64,000 bases of DNA. Source: Bacteroidaceae bacterium (lineage in GTDB: Bacteria > Bacteroidota > Bacteroidia > Bacteroidales > Bacteroidaceae). Made by a program: the position numbers and the translations under genes. Within the stretch, counting starts at the first letter, position 1; every line of letters starts with the position of its first letter. Shown in pieces: positions 55,533-64,000 of the stretch. The notes beneath the pieces are model-generated. The model did not search any database. It saw only the letters and a program-made list of their open reading frames with translations, and was not told the DNA's origin. Location of the stretch: contig JAILPK010000011.1 of the NCBI GenBank assembly GCA_024699495.1, forward strand, positions 1 to 64,000, read 5' to 3'.

Positions 55533-56051
55533 ATGGAACAAAATCATGTGCTTACAGAAAAGGATTTAGACGAAAGGGTAGCCTGTGCGGTGGAAAATTT
55601 TATGTCTGGCTATGGGTGCTGCCAGAGTGTGGTGGCAGCCTTTGCAGATATTTATGGTTTGGATGATGAGATAGCAAAGCGGATTGCAGCCGGTTTTGGC
55701 GGTGGGGTAGGTCGCATGAGAATGATGTGTGGTGCCGTCTCTGCCATTGTCATATTGGTCGGACTGGAGTGCGGACAGACCGAGGGCAGCGACCGCGCCG
55801 GCAAGTCGGCCTGCTACAAGGTTGTGCAGCAGCTTCTGGCTCAGTCGGCCGAGCAGAATGGCAGTCTGATATGTGCAGAAATTCTCGGCATCAAAGGGCA
55901 CGAGAAGGCGCACAGCTCCTATGAGGCTTCTCCGCGCACAGCTGAATATTATAAGACCCGCCCTTGTGCTGCAAAGGTGGAGAGTGCTGCCCGCATCTTC
56001 GCCAATTATCTGCGTGAAACCCGTTGCCAACAGCCGTCAGACAATTCCTAA
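55533..56051 (+). CDS. C_GCAxxG_C_C family putative redox protein
   Basis: YGCCQSVVAAF..GFGGGVGRMRMMCGAVSAIVILVGLECG. Confidence 0.92.
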   Translation: MEQNHVLTEKDLDERVACAVENFMSGYGCCQSVVAAFADIYGLDDEIAKRIAAGFGGGVGRMRMMCGAVSAIVILVGLECGQTEGSDRAGKSACYKVVQQLLAQSAEQNGSLICAEILGIKGHEKAHSSYEASPRTAEYYKTRPCAAKVESAARIFANYLRETRCQQPSDNS

Positions 56052-56170
56052 CCATAAGTTGCGGCAGGTGCAGTGTGCCCAAACATCTGCATATACTTCA
56101 CCGGGCTGTAAGCCCTTATGCCATCCTCACCCTTGGCCCTTCTGATTGTCCCTTCAAAAAAGCTTCGGGA

Positions 56171-57667
56171 ATGAACAGACTGATTTCAATTTGTGCCTTT
56201 ATGGCCTTGGTTGCGGGTCTTTGTGCCCAACAGCCTTTCGAGCCTGTTACAGAGACCTTCTGTTACGAGGACAACGAACCGGCGCCTGTGCATCCTGTGC
56301 CCAGCCGCCGTCAGTTGATGTGGCAGGAGACGGAGTTCTATGCATTCTTCCATTTTGGCATGAATACATGCACAGATGCAGAGTGGGGTAATGGGGGAGA
56401 GGCAGAGGCGATGTACGCTCCTTCTATGCTGCCAGACCCTAAGCAATGGCTCGCCGCAGTCAGGGAGGCCGGAATGAGAGGGGGTATTGCCGTGGCGAAG
56501 CATCACGACGGTTTTTGCTTATGGCCTACCGCAACCACATCTCACAGCGTAGTAAATGCGGGTAATGCTCAGGGCCGCGCCACAAATATCCCTGCCGCCT
56601 TTGCTGCCGCTGCCCGCGAACTGGGCATGAAATATGGCTTTTATGTTTCTCCCTGGGACCTCAGCAGCAGTTATTGGGGCGATGCCACCGGCAGGTATGT
56701 CGATTCGCTCTTCCTGCCACAATGCCTGGAACTGGCCCGATATGGCAGTGATCAGTTTGAGATGTGGTTCGACGGGGCTACGGGCAGCGATCATCCCGGA
56801 TTCTACGGCGGTGCAAATACCTCTCGTGCTATAGCCGTCCCCGCCACCTATTATGATATTCCGAACTTGCTCGACACAATCCACAAGATAGCGCCCAACT
56901 GCGTAATTTGGGGGTTGGGCGATGAGGCCCGGTGGATTGGCAACGAAGAGGGGTGGGCCGGAGAGACTAACTGGGCAATGGGCGACGGTGAGAGCGGTGA
57001 CATAAATGGTTGGAAGTGGAGAGCGGGCGAGAGTGATGCCAAAGCCACCGACAGGGGCTGGTTTTGGCATGAGGGGGAGAAGCCCAAGCCAGCAGAAGAG
57101 CTGTTTCGTATGTATCTCGAGACTGTGGGACGCAATGCCACATTCATCCTGAATTTCCCGCCTGACATCAGCGGACGTCTGCCTGAGGCCGACGTCGCGG
57201 TATTAAAGGAATTGGGCTCACTCCTCTCCCTACGTCTGGGCTCCGACAAAGCGATAACTGCCCATAGCATAACTGCCTCAGAGACGCGTCCCCGCGGCCG
57301 CAGCAGAGATTATGCAGTCAGCAATCTTACCGACGGTGACAAAGACACCTATTGGGCCACTTCAGACACGACGCTTTCCGCTACCATCACGCTGGAGTGG
57401 GAGCGGCCGCAGACTCTCACTTACCTGATGCTGATGGAATATATCAGACTGGGCCAGCGTATCAAACGCTTCTCCGTAGAGACGAGTATGGATGGCCGCT
57501 CATGGCAACGTAGGGCTGAAGGCTCAACGACAACAGTGGGCTACAAACGCATATTGCCACTCTGCGGAAACACATCCCAGCCCAAGCCAGTGGAAGCTAA
57601 ATACTTACGCGTCACCATCGATGATGCCCGAGGCTGTCCCACTCTTCATACGCTCTCTGTATTCTGA
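56171..57667 (+). CDS. Alpha-L-fucosidase (GH29) with C-terminal F5/8-type (CBM32-like) domain
   Basis: AFFHFGMNTCTDAEWGNG, GIAVAKHHDGFCLWPT, FEMWFDGATGS, NATFILNFPPDISGRL. Confidence 0.93.
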   Translation: MNRLISICAFMALVAGLCAQQPFEPVTETFCYEDNEPAPVHPVPSRRQLMWQETEFYAFFHFGMNTCTDAEWGNGGEAEAMYAPSMLPDPKQWLAAVREAGMRGGIAVAKHHDGFCLWPTATTSHSVVNAGNAQGRATNIPAAFAAAARELGMKYGFYVSPWDLSSSYWGDATGRYVDSLFLPQCLELARYGSDQFEMWFDGATGSDHPGFYGGANTSRAIAVPATYYDIPNLLDTIHKIAPNCVIWGLGDEARWIGNEEGWAGETNWAMGDGESGDINGWKWRAGESDAKATDRGWFWHEGEKPKPAEELFRMYLETVGRNATFILNFPPDISGRLPEADVAVLKELGSLLSLRLGSDKAITAHSITASETRPRGRSRDYAVSNLTDGDKDTYWATSDTTLSATITLEWERPQTLTYLMLMEYIRLGQRIKRFSVETSMDGRSWQRRAEGSTTTVGYKRILPLCGNTSQPKPVEAKYLRVTIDDARGCPTLHTLSVF

Positions 57668-57685
57668 ATTAATTATCCAGTTGCA

Positions 57686-58330
57686 ATGAAACACCATCTC
57701 TTATATCTGTTGCTGCCCTTGGTGCTCTGCCCCCTCTCTGTCTTTGCGCAGAAGATTGACTTCGGTCGCGACATAGGCTATCGCAGTATTGGGGTTTATG
57801 ACACCTGGGAGGAGTCGCCTTTCCGAACTGGAGCAATCGCCTCTCCACAGAGATATGTGGGTTTGGTTGCGAATCCCGACACTTCTGCCAGCAATCATGA
57901 GAGCAGACGCATGCCTCCTGGCACAAAGGTGTTGGCTCTTCAACGCTCACGCTTCGGCAGCAACACCTTCGGCGCACAGATAGACCTGAGCGACACACTG
58001 CGTCTCGGTAAGTCTGTGCGTTATGTTCATCTTTCGATTTGGAGACCGCAGGGTGAGACCTCCGACGTGATGGTTATTGGCCTTGGCAAACGTGGTAACT
58101 GGAAGAATCAGAGTTCGACAACTGAGCAGTTTTGGGTCACGTCCCCCCTCCCTTCGGGGAGCGGCCGTTGGTCAGACCTGACTTTCCCCGTTTCTGCAGG
58201 TGAATCAGTAGAAATCCACAGTCTGGTCGTTGTCCCCGACTTGTCTTCCCCTCACCTGCGCAAGGCAGACTTCATTGTTTATATCGGAAATATCGTTATT
58301 GACGAGGAAATGAAGAACTTAAGGAAATGA
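57686..58330 (+). CDS. Secreted hypothetical protein
   Basis: Clear signal peptide MKHHLLYLLLPLVLCPLSVFAQ; no family recognised; 18 bp after the GH29 gene. Confidence 0.65.
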   Translation: MKHHLLYLLLPLVLCPLSVFAQKIDFGRDIGYRSIGVYDTWEESPFRTGAIASPQRYVGLVANPDTSASNHESRRMPPGTKVLALQRSRFGSNTFGAQIDLSDTLRLGKSVRYVHLSIWRPQGETSDVMVIGLGKRGNWKNQSSTTEQFWVTSPLPSGSGRWSDLTFPVSAGESVEIHSLVVVPDLSSPHLRKADFIVYIGNIVIDEEMKNLRK

Positions 58331-58409
58331 AGAATGAAGAATCGAGTCGAAGTCTCAATTCTGCGAGTAAGCGAGTGCAGAGCCAAACGAGGTAGCAGCG
58401 AGCGCCACT

Positions 58410-58604
58410 CCTTAACCCTGCGGACGAAGACCGCTCAACTTGTTGACTCGTTGACTTGTTGACTCTGGCGTAGCCCTTAAACCCTTAAACCCTTAAACTT
58501 CTTGAACCCTTAACCCTGCGGACGGAGGCCGCTCAACTTGTTGACTTGTTGACTTGTTGACCTGTTGACTCTGGCGTAGCCCTTAAACCCTGAAACTTCT
58601 TAAC
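58410..58604 (-). repeat. Composite ~98-bp direct repeat x2 containing gttgactt and cccttaaa octamer arrays
   Basis: Both copies: ccttaaccctgcggacgRagRccgctcaac(ttgttgac)n tctggcgtagcccttaaa..; 3 vs 4 gttgac words. Confidence 0.92.
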
Positions 58605-58704
58605 CCCTTCCCCCCTTTGTCGCAGCCCAGGGCCGCCCTTACCTCACCCTCAGAGCTATCTACGCCCCTCGCCCTTCGGAGAGGGGTTGGGGGTGAGGCT
58701 TTTC

Positions 58705-59610
58705 TCAACAACTCACCTCCAGAGATGAGCGCTTGTCCCGGTTATAGCTGCGATAGTCGTCCATCTCAATTTCCACATTGGGTTCTGTCAGCGCGCCCTC
58801 CTGCGGCAGACGGAACCTCATATATTTGATGGTGAGCCCTCGCGATAACCACTGCTGCTCATAATAAGTGCGGATATTCAGGTCGAGAGAGGAGCAATTG
58901 CCGCTCTCATCCTTGTCTGAGCCCCTTAGTCCGCCCCCTGATTCGCTATTTGTTGCGCCCTGAACAGAGTCTCCATACAAATCCTCTGTGCACACTTCCA
59001 TGGGCAGTTTGTTCGTCTCCACCACATATCTTGTATATGTGAAGAGGAAATTGGAGTCGGTCTTCAGATGCACAGTTCCCCCGTCTTCCAAAAAACGGCG
59101 GTAACGCGCAAGAAAATAAGTGGAAGTGAGGCGTTTGGTGGGTTTCTTCATCTGCGGGTCGGAGAATGTGAGCCATATTTCTTTCACCTCGCCCGGGGCA
59201 AAGAACTGGTCAATAATCTCGATGTTTGTGCGCAGGAAAGCCACATTCTTCAGCCCTTCCTGCAGCGCTTCGGTGGCGCCGCTCCACATCCTCGCCCCCT
59301 TTATGTCAACACCTATGAAATTCTGTTCGGGGTATCGGCGTGCCAGCCCCACAGCATATTCGCCGCGGCCGCAGCCGAGCTCCAGAATAATAGGGTTGTC
59401 GTTTTTGAAGAAGTCCTCACGCCAGCGGCCCCGCAGTGGGAAATCCACTTCCATAATCTTTGCTGTGGCTGAGGGGGATGTGGCAGTCGAGGGTGCTGAT
59501 GTTGGTAATTCATCAGTTGCCCGCATGTCTTTGATATGCTTCATGGGGCATTCAAAAACATGCGGGTAAGAGGCCATGTCGGCAAACTTGGCTAACTTGC
59601 CTTTGCTCAT
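58705..59610 (-). CDS. trmB: tRNA (guanine-N7-)-methyltransferase
   Basis: [80 protein letters not shown]. Confidence 0.95.
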   Translation of the reverse strand: MSKGKLAKFADMASYPHVFECPMKHIKDMRATDELPTSAPSTATSPSATAKIMEVDFPLRGRWREDFFKNDNPIILELGCGRGEYAVGLARRYPEQNFIGVDIKGARMWSGATEALQEGLKNVAFLRTNIEIIDQFFAPGEVKEIWLTFSDPQMKKPTKRLTSTYFLARYRRFLEDGGTVHLKTDSNFLFTYTRYVVETNKLPMEVCTEDLYGDSVQGATNSESGGGLRGSDKDESGNCSSLDLNIRTYYEQQWLSRGLTIKYMRFRLPQEGALTEPNVEIEMDDYRSYNRDKRSSLEVSC

Positions 59611-59613
59611 GGT

Positions 59614-60636
59614 TTAGTCTATAACCACAGTGGTCCATCCATGCACATCAGCCTCTCTTCCATACTGAATGTCAAGCAGTTTATGGTAGAGGCGGGTGCT
59701 TATCGGGCCTGGCTTGCCGTCTTTGGCAAACACATAGCTCTTGCCGGTCTCGGGGTCGTCGATGCGCTCTATCGGACTGATTACAGCTGCAGTGCCACAG
59801 GCTCCGGCCTCTTCGAATGTCTCCAGTTCTTCGATGGGGATTTGTCTGCGCTCAACGGTCATTCCCAGGTCCTCAGCCAGCTGCATAAGGCTCTTGTTGG
59901 TCACTGACGGCAAGATGCTTGTGCTCAGCGGGGTGACATATTTGTTCTCTTTGATGCCGAAGAAATTGGCAGCGCCGCACTCGTCGATGTATTTCTTCTC
60001 TTTTGCGTCAAGATAGAACTCGCAAGAGTAGCCCTGCTCGTGAGCCCATTGGTTGGCCCGCAGGCTCGCTGCATAGTTGCCGCCCACTTTGTAGCAGCCT
60101 GTGCCGAGAGGTGCTGAGCGGTCGTAGTCTCTGGTTACTACGTAGGGGGTGGTGGAGAAGCCGCCTTTGAAGTAAGGGCCTACCGGGGTGACGAAAACCA
60201 CAAACAGATAGTCCTTGGCGGGATGCACACCCACTTGGGCTGTGGTTCCGATGAGCAGGGGGCGCACATAGAGCGTGGCGCCGCTCTCGTAAGGCGGGAT
60301 AAAACGCTCGTTGAGACGCACCACCTTCTTCAGCATCTCCGTGAAGAGTTCTGTGGGCAGTTCAGGCATTACCAGACCGCGGCATGTCGATTGCAGACGG
60401 GCTGCATTCTCCTCGATGCGGAACATGCGCACCTTGCCGTCGGGGCAGCGGTAGGCTTTCAGTCCTTCGAAAGCCTCCTGTCCATAATGCAGGCATGTGG
60501 CGGCCATGCTCATGTTGATGTTTGGGTCTGACGAGATTTCAATCTCTCCCCATTTGCCGTCGTGGTATGCGCAGCGCACATTGTAGTCTGTCTGAATATA
60601 CCCGAACGACAGGTTTTTCCAATCTAATTCTTTCAT
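59614..60636 (-). CDS. ilvE: Branched-chain amino acid aminotransferase
   Basis: HYGQEAFEGLKAYR, YVRPLLIGTTAQVGVHPAKDYLFVVFVTPVGPYFKGG, DECGAANFFGIKENKYVTPL. Confidence 0.96.
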   Translation of the reverse strand: MKELDWKNLSFGYIQTDYNVRCAYHDGKWGEIEISSDPNINMSMAATCLHYGQEAFEGLKAYRCPDGKVRMFRIEENAARLQSTCRGLVMPELPTELFTEMLKKVVRLNERFIPPYESGATLYVRPLLIGTTAQVGVHPAKDYLFVVFVTPVGPYFKGGFSTTPYVVTRDYDRSAPLGTGCYKVGGNYAASLRANQWAHEQGYSCEFYLDAKEKKYIDECGAANFFGIKENKYVTPLSTSILPSVTNKSLMQLAEDLGMTVERRQIPIEELETFEEAGACGTAAVISPIERIDDPETGKSYVFAKDGKPGPISTRLYHKLLDIQYGREADVHGWTTVVID

Positions 60637-60801
60637 ATTATTATTAATTGAAGTTGCAAAAGTGATTAGTCAGTGTGCAAATCGGCTGCAAAGTTACTAT
60701 TATTATTCGAAATGACGAACATTATTCGCTTATTAATGCGGAATATGCATAAAAATAACAAAAAGCATGCAAATATATGCAAGATATTCATAATAAAGCC
60801 T

Positions 60802-60810
60802 TACCTTTGC
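60802..60810 (+). promoter_or_regulatory. -7 element of the argR-arg operon
   Basis: TACCTTTGC (TAnnTTTG). Confidence 0.5.
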
Positions 60811-60835
60811 CCCCGAATTAATCGCAAACTGCCAA

Positions 60836-61324
60836 ATGAGCAAGAAGAATACAAGACAGGAAGTCATCAAAATGATTTTGACCAGCCAGGCTGTCAGTAA
60901 TCAGGAGGAACTCTTGCAAGAGCTCTTTAGGGCTGGTTTTCCCACGACCCAGGCTACTCTGAGCCGTGACCTCAAGCAGATGCGCGTAGTTAAAGCGCAG
61001 ACCGACGACGGCAGATATACTTACCTGCTGCCGGGCGAGCAGCGCTTCCACCGCGTCAGCGACACCCACATCACAGCCAGTCGCATCAACCAACTGGGTA
61101 TGCTGAACATTCGCTTCAGCGGAAATATCGCTGTTATTCACACGCCGCCAGGACACGCCGCGCATGTGGCTTATGACATCGACCGCGCCGAAATTCACGA
61201 GGTGATGGGAACCATCGCCGGCGACGACACTATATTCATCGCCCTGAGTGAGAACGCAAGCCGCCCCGACGTGTTGGACAAGATATCTGCAATTATTCCT
61301 TATGGCCAGTTGAAAGTGGAGTAG
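60836..61324 (+). CDS. argR: Arginine repressor
   Basis: QELFRAGFPTTQATLSRDLKQMRVVK and C-terminal PPGHAAHVAYDIDRAEIHEVMGTIAGDDTIFIAL. Confidence 0.96.
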   Translation: MSKKNTRQEVIKMILTSQAVSNQEELLQELFRAGFPTTQATLSRDLKQMRVVKAQTDDGRYTYLLPGEQRFHRVSDTHITASRINQLGMLNIRFSGNIAVIHTPPGHAAHVAYDIDRAEIHEVMGTIAGDDTIFIALSENASRPDVLDKISAIIPYGQLKVE

Positions 61325-61426
61325 GTGCCCAACCTCATTCACTGCATATCAGACAATATCCCGAATCAACAAACAATTTTATCAGGACCTATCGCTCCAG
61401 TCCGGAATACAAAGGGAGCTTTTTCT

Positions 61427-62074
61427 ATGGAAACAAACAACGTGGAAATTCCACAAGATGATATACAGATTCTTGTTGCCGATGAGCAGCATGAGAAGTT
61501 TATCGACACCATTCTGAACACCATCGCCGAAGCTGCCAAGGACCGTGGCACGGGCATCGCCAAACGAACCCACGACTATCTGGCAACCAAGATGCGCGAA
61601 GCCAAGGCCGTCATTGCCCTCTCCAACGATGAGTTCGCCGGATTCAGCTATATTGAGACTTGGGGTAACAAGCAGTATGTGACCACCTCCGGTCTGATTG
61701 TGAGTCCGAAATTCCGGGGCCGCCACATTGCCAAGCGCATTAAAGACATGACATTCTCGCTGGCGCGAATACGTTGGCCTCACGCCAAGATATTCTCCCT
61801 CACCAGCGGAGCGGCCGTGATGAAGATGAACACCGAACTGGGCTACAAGCCTGTCACCTTCGCCGACCTCACCGACGACGAGGCTTTCTGGCGCGGCTGC
61901 GAGGGGTGCGTAAATGTGGATGTGCTTCATCGCACAGGCCGCAAATACTGTATTTGCACCGCCATGCTCTTCGACCCTCAGGAGAATCTGCCCGCAAAGA
62001 TTCCGCAGGATGTGATAGACCGCATCAACCGCCTCGAAGGGCGCCCCACGCATATCGCAGAAATCCACGACTAA
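61427..62074 (+). CDS. GNAT-family N-acyltransferase in the arginine operon
   Basis: TSGLIVSPKFRGRHIAKRIKDMTFSLAR (acyl-CoA site), NTELGYKPVTFADL; operon position. Confidence 0.87.
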   Translation: METNNVEIPQDDIQILVADEQHEKFIDTILNTIAEAAKDRGTGIAKRTHDYLATKMREAKAVIALSNDEFAGFSYIETWGNKQYVTTSGLIVSPKFRGRHIAKRIKDMTFSLARIRWPHAKIFSLTSGAAVMKMNTELGYKPVTFADLTDDEAFWRGCEGCVNVDVLHRTGRKYCICTAMLFDPQENLPAKIPQDVIDRINRLEGRPTHIAEIHD

Positions 62075-62106
62075 AAAAAACTGTAAAATCAAACATTATC
62101 ATAATC

Positions 62107-63306
62107 ATGGAAAAGAAAAAAGTAGTAGTAGCATTCTCAGGTGGTCTCGACACAAGCTATACCGTGATGTATCTGGCCAAGGAACTTGGCTACGAAGTGC
62201 ATGCAGCCTGCGCCAACACTGGCGGATTCAGCCCCGAACAGCTGCGTGTCAATGAAGAAAATGCTTACAAACTGGGTGCAGCGAAATATGTCACACTCGA
62301 CGTGACTCATGAGTATTACGAGAAGTCGCTGAAATATATGATTTTCGGCAACGTGATGCGTAACAACTGCTATCCTATCTCCGTCTCCAGCGAGCGCATC
62401 TTTCAGGCTATCGCCATCGCCCGCTATGCCAACGAGATAGGAGCTGACGCTATTGCTCATGGCTCTACGGGAGCTGGCAATGACCAGATTCGCTTCGATA
62501 TGACGTTCCTGGTGATGGCCCCCGGGGTGGAAATCATCACCCTCACACGCGACAAGAAACTAACCCGCAAAGAGGAGGTTGACTATCTGAATGCCCACGG
62601 CTTCAACGCCGACTTCGCCAAACTGAAATATTCCTATAACGTAGGCATCTGGGGCACAAGCATCTGCGGCGGCGAACTGCTTGACGCCACCCAGGGACTG
62701 CCCGAAGAGGCTTATCTCAAACATCCGACTCGCGCTGACGAGAGTCTGCTGCGCATCGAGTTTGAGAGGGGTGAGATCGTAGGCGTCAACGGAGAACATT
62801 TCGACGACCGCGTGAAAGCTATCCAGGCCATTGAGAATATCGGAGCCAGCTATGCCATCGGACGCGACGCCAACGTAGGTGACACCATAATCGGCATCAA
62901 GGGTCGGGTAGGGTTCGAGGCTGCCGCTCCGAAACTTATCATCGAGGCTCACCGCCTGCTGGAGAAATCCACTCTCTCCAAATGGCAGCAATATTGGAAG
63001 GACCAGGTAGCCAACTGGTATGGAATGTTCTTGCATGAGAGCCAGTATCTCGAGCCCGTCATGCCCGATATTGAGGCTATGCTCACCTCTTCCCAGCGCA
63101 ATGTGACTGGAACAGCCATTCTCAAACTACGTCCGCTGGGCTTCGAGACCGTGGGGGTTGACTCTGTCAATGACCTGACCAAATCCAAACTCGGAGAATA
63201 TGGTGAGACACAGACCGGTTGGACTGCCGATGAGGCCAAGGGCTTTATCAAAGTGCTCTCCACTCCGCTCCGCGTTTATTACGGAATCCACAAAGACGAG
63301 CGATAA
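62107..63306 (+). CDS. argG: Argininosuccinate synthase
   Basis: Start at MEKKKVVVAFSGGLDTSY; AHGSTGAGNDQIRFD. Confidence 0.97.
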   Translation: MEKKKVVVAFSGGLDTSYTVMYLAKELGYEVHAACANTGGFSPEQLRVNEENAYKLGAAKYVTLDVTHEYYEKSLKYMIFGNVMRNNCYPISVSSERIFQAIAIARYANEIGADAIAHGSTGAGNDQIRFDMTFLVMAPGVEIITLTRDKKLTRKEEVDYLNAHGFNADFAKLKYSYNVGIWGTSICGGELLDATQGLPEEAYLKHPTRADESLLRIEFERGEIVGVNGEHFDDRVKAIQAIENIGASYAIGRDANVGDTIIGIKGRVGFEAAAPKLIIEAHRLLEKSTLSKWQQYWKDQVANWYGMFLHESQYLEPVMPDIEAMLTSSQRNVTGTAILKLRPLGFETVGVDSVNDLTKSKLGEYGETQTGWTADEAKGFIKVLSTPLRVYYGIHKDER

Positions 63307-63346
63307 GCTCCTTACAACAAGACTTCACAAACCAAATCAAGACATA

Positions 63347-63547
63347 ATGGATAAGAGACTGTCACGCTCTACTGGCGATAAGTGGATTGCAGGCGTTTGC
63401 GGCGGGATTGCGCAGTATTTTGGTTGGAACGCCGACCTGCTGCGCCTCATCTGGGTGGTCCTCACCGTCAGCACCGCCTTCTGCGGAGGTATCATCTATT
63501 TGATTCTATGGATGATTATGCCTCAGGACCAAATTTATATTAAGTAA
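63347..63547 (+). CDS. PspC-domain small membrane protein
   Basis: KRLSRSTGDKWIAGVCGGIAQYFGWNADLLRLIWVVLTVSTAFCGGIIYLILWMIMP. Confidence 0.93.
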   Translation: MDKRLSRSTGDKWIAGVCGGIAQYFGWNADLLRLIWVVLTVSTAFCGGIIYLILWMIMPQDQIYIK

Positions 63548-63551
63548 AAAA

Positions 63552-64000
63552 ATGATAAAAGTAGGAATTCTTGGGGCTGCCGGTTACACAGGCGGCGAAC
63601 TGATTCGCCTCCTGATTAACCACCCTCAGGCTGAGATAGTATTTGCCAACAGCGAGTCCAATGCAGGCAATCCCGTGGCTGAGGTCCACGAGGGTCTGCT
63701 CGGAGAGACCAGTCTGCGCTTCTCGGCAGACATGCCTTTTGAAGATATTGATGTGCTCTTCTTCTGCTTCGGTCATGGTAAGAGCGAGCAGTTCCTTAGC
63801 GAACACAACATACCTGAGCGCGTCCGCATCATCGACCTCGCGCAGGATTTCAGAGTGAAGCAGCAGGCCCCCGACTGCCGCTGGTCTGACTTGGCTGTTT
63901 ATGGTCTTCCGGAAATCAACCGCGAAGCAATCCGCTCAGCGCATTTTGTGGCCAACCCCGGCTGCTTTGCCACTGCCATCCAGCTTGGCCTGCTCCCCTT
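63552..64000 (+). CDS. argC: N-acetyl-gamma-glutamyl-phosphate reductase (runs off the window)
   Basis: MIKVGILGAAGYTGGELIRLLINHPQAEIVFANSESNAGNPVAEVHEGLLGE.. NPGCFATAIQLGLLP. Confidence 0.95.
   Translation, partial: MIKVGILGAAGYTGGELIRLLINHPQAEIVFANSESNAGNPVAEVHEGLLGETSLRFSADMPFEDIDVLFFCFGHGKSEQFLSEHNIPERVRIIDLAQDFRVKQQAPDCRWSDLAVYGLPEINREAIRSAHFVANPGCFATAIQLGLLP

Overview
This is a chromosomal window from a Bacteroidales-type bacterium (Prevotella/Muribaculaceae-like). Support: a PorP-GldKLMN type IX secretion locus, TAnnTTTG promoters, and the argR-GNAT-argG-argC order. It opens with the 3' part of a 5S rRNA and its terminator. Most of the rest is housekeeping: an rRNA/tRNA methyltransferase, PriA, GltX, a 7TM-HD phosphohydrolase, a lysS-gpsA-pgi-HAD-SDR run, PurA, a Fur-family regulator, DPP III, RplS, Mrp, TrmB, IlvE and arginine biosynthesis. 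A scattered set of glycosidases (two GH51, GH43, GH29) lacks any SusC/SusD pair. Also present are a split 5'-nucleotidase coupled to a MacB-like ABC exporter and a GGGtGRT/NifU-like pair. I see no transposase, prophage or CRISPR array. Two observations stand out. (1) Many intergenic spacers carry short, strongly diverged, phase-locked tandem word arrays with periods of 8, 9, 14, 22 or 30 bp. Several begin in or within about 12 bp of the stop codon of the preceding gene, and related words recur at distant loci. (2) An 889-aa SbcC-like coiled-coil protein has a central CPVCG zinc-hook motif but no recognisable ATPase head at either end. A 1-2 kb scar region (about 25.0-27.1 kb) has nested inverted repeats and a 5'-truncated ATP-binding/wHTH gene fused in frame to an HTH-like remnant. 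All calls come from reading the sequence; no database search was run.
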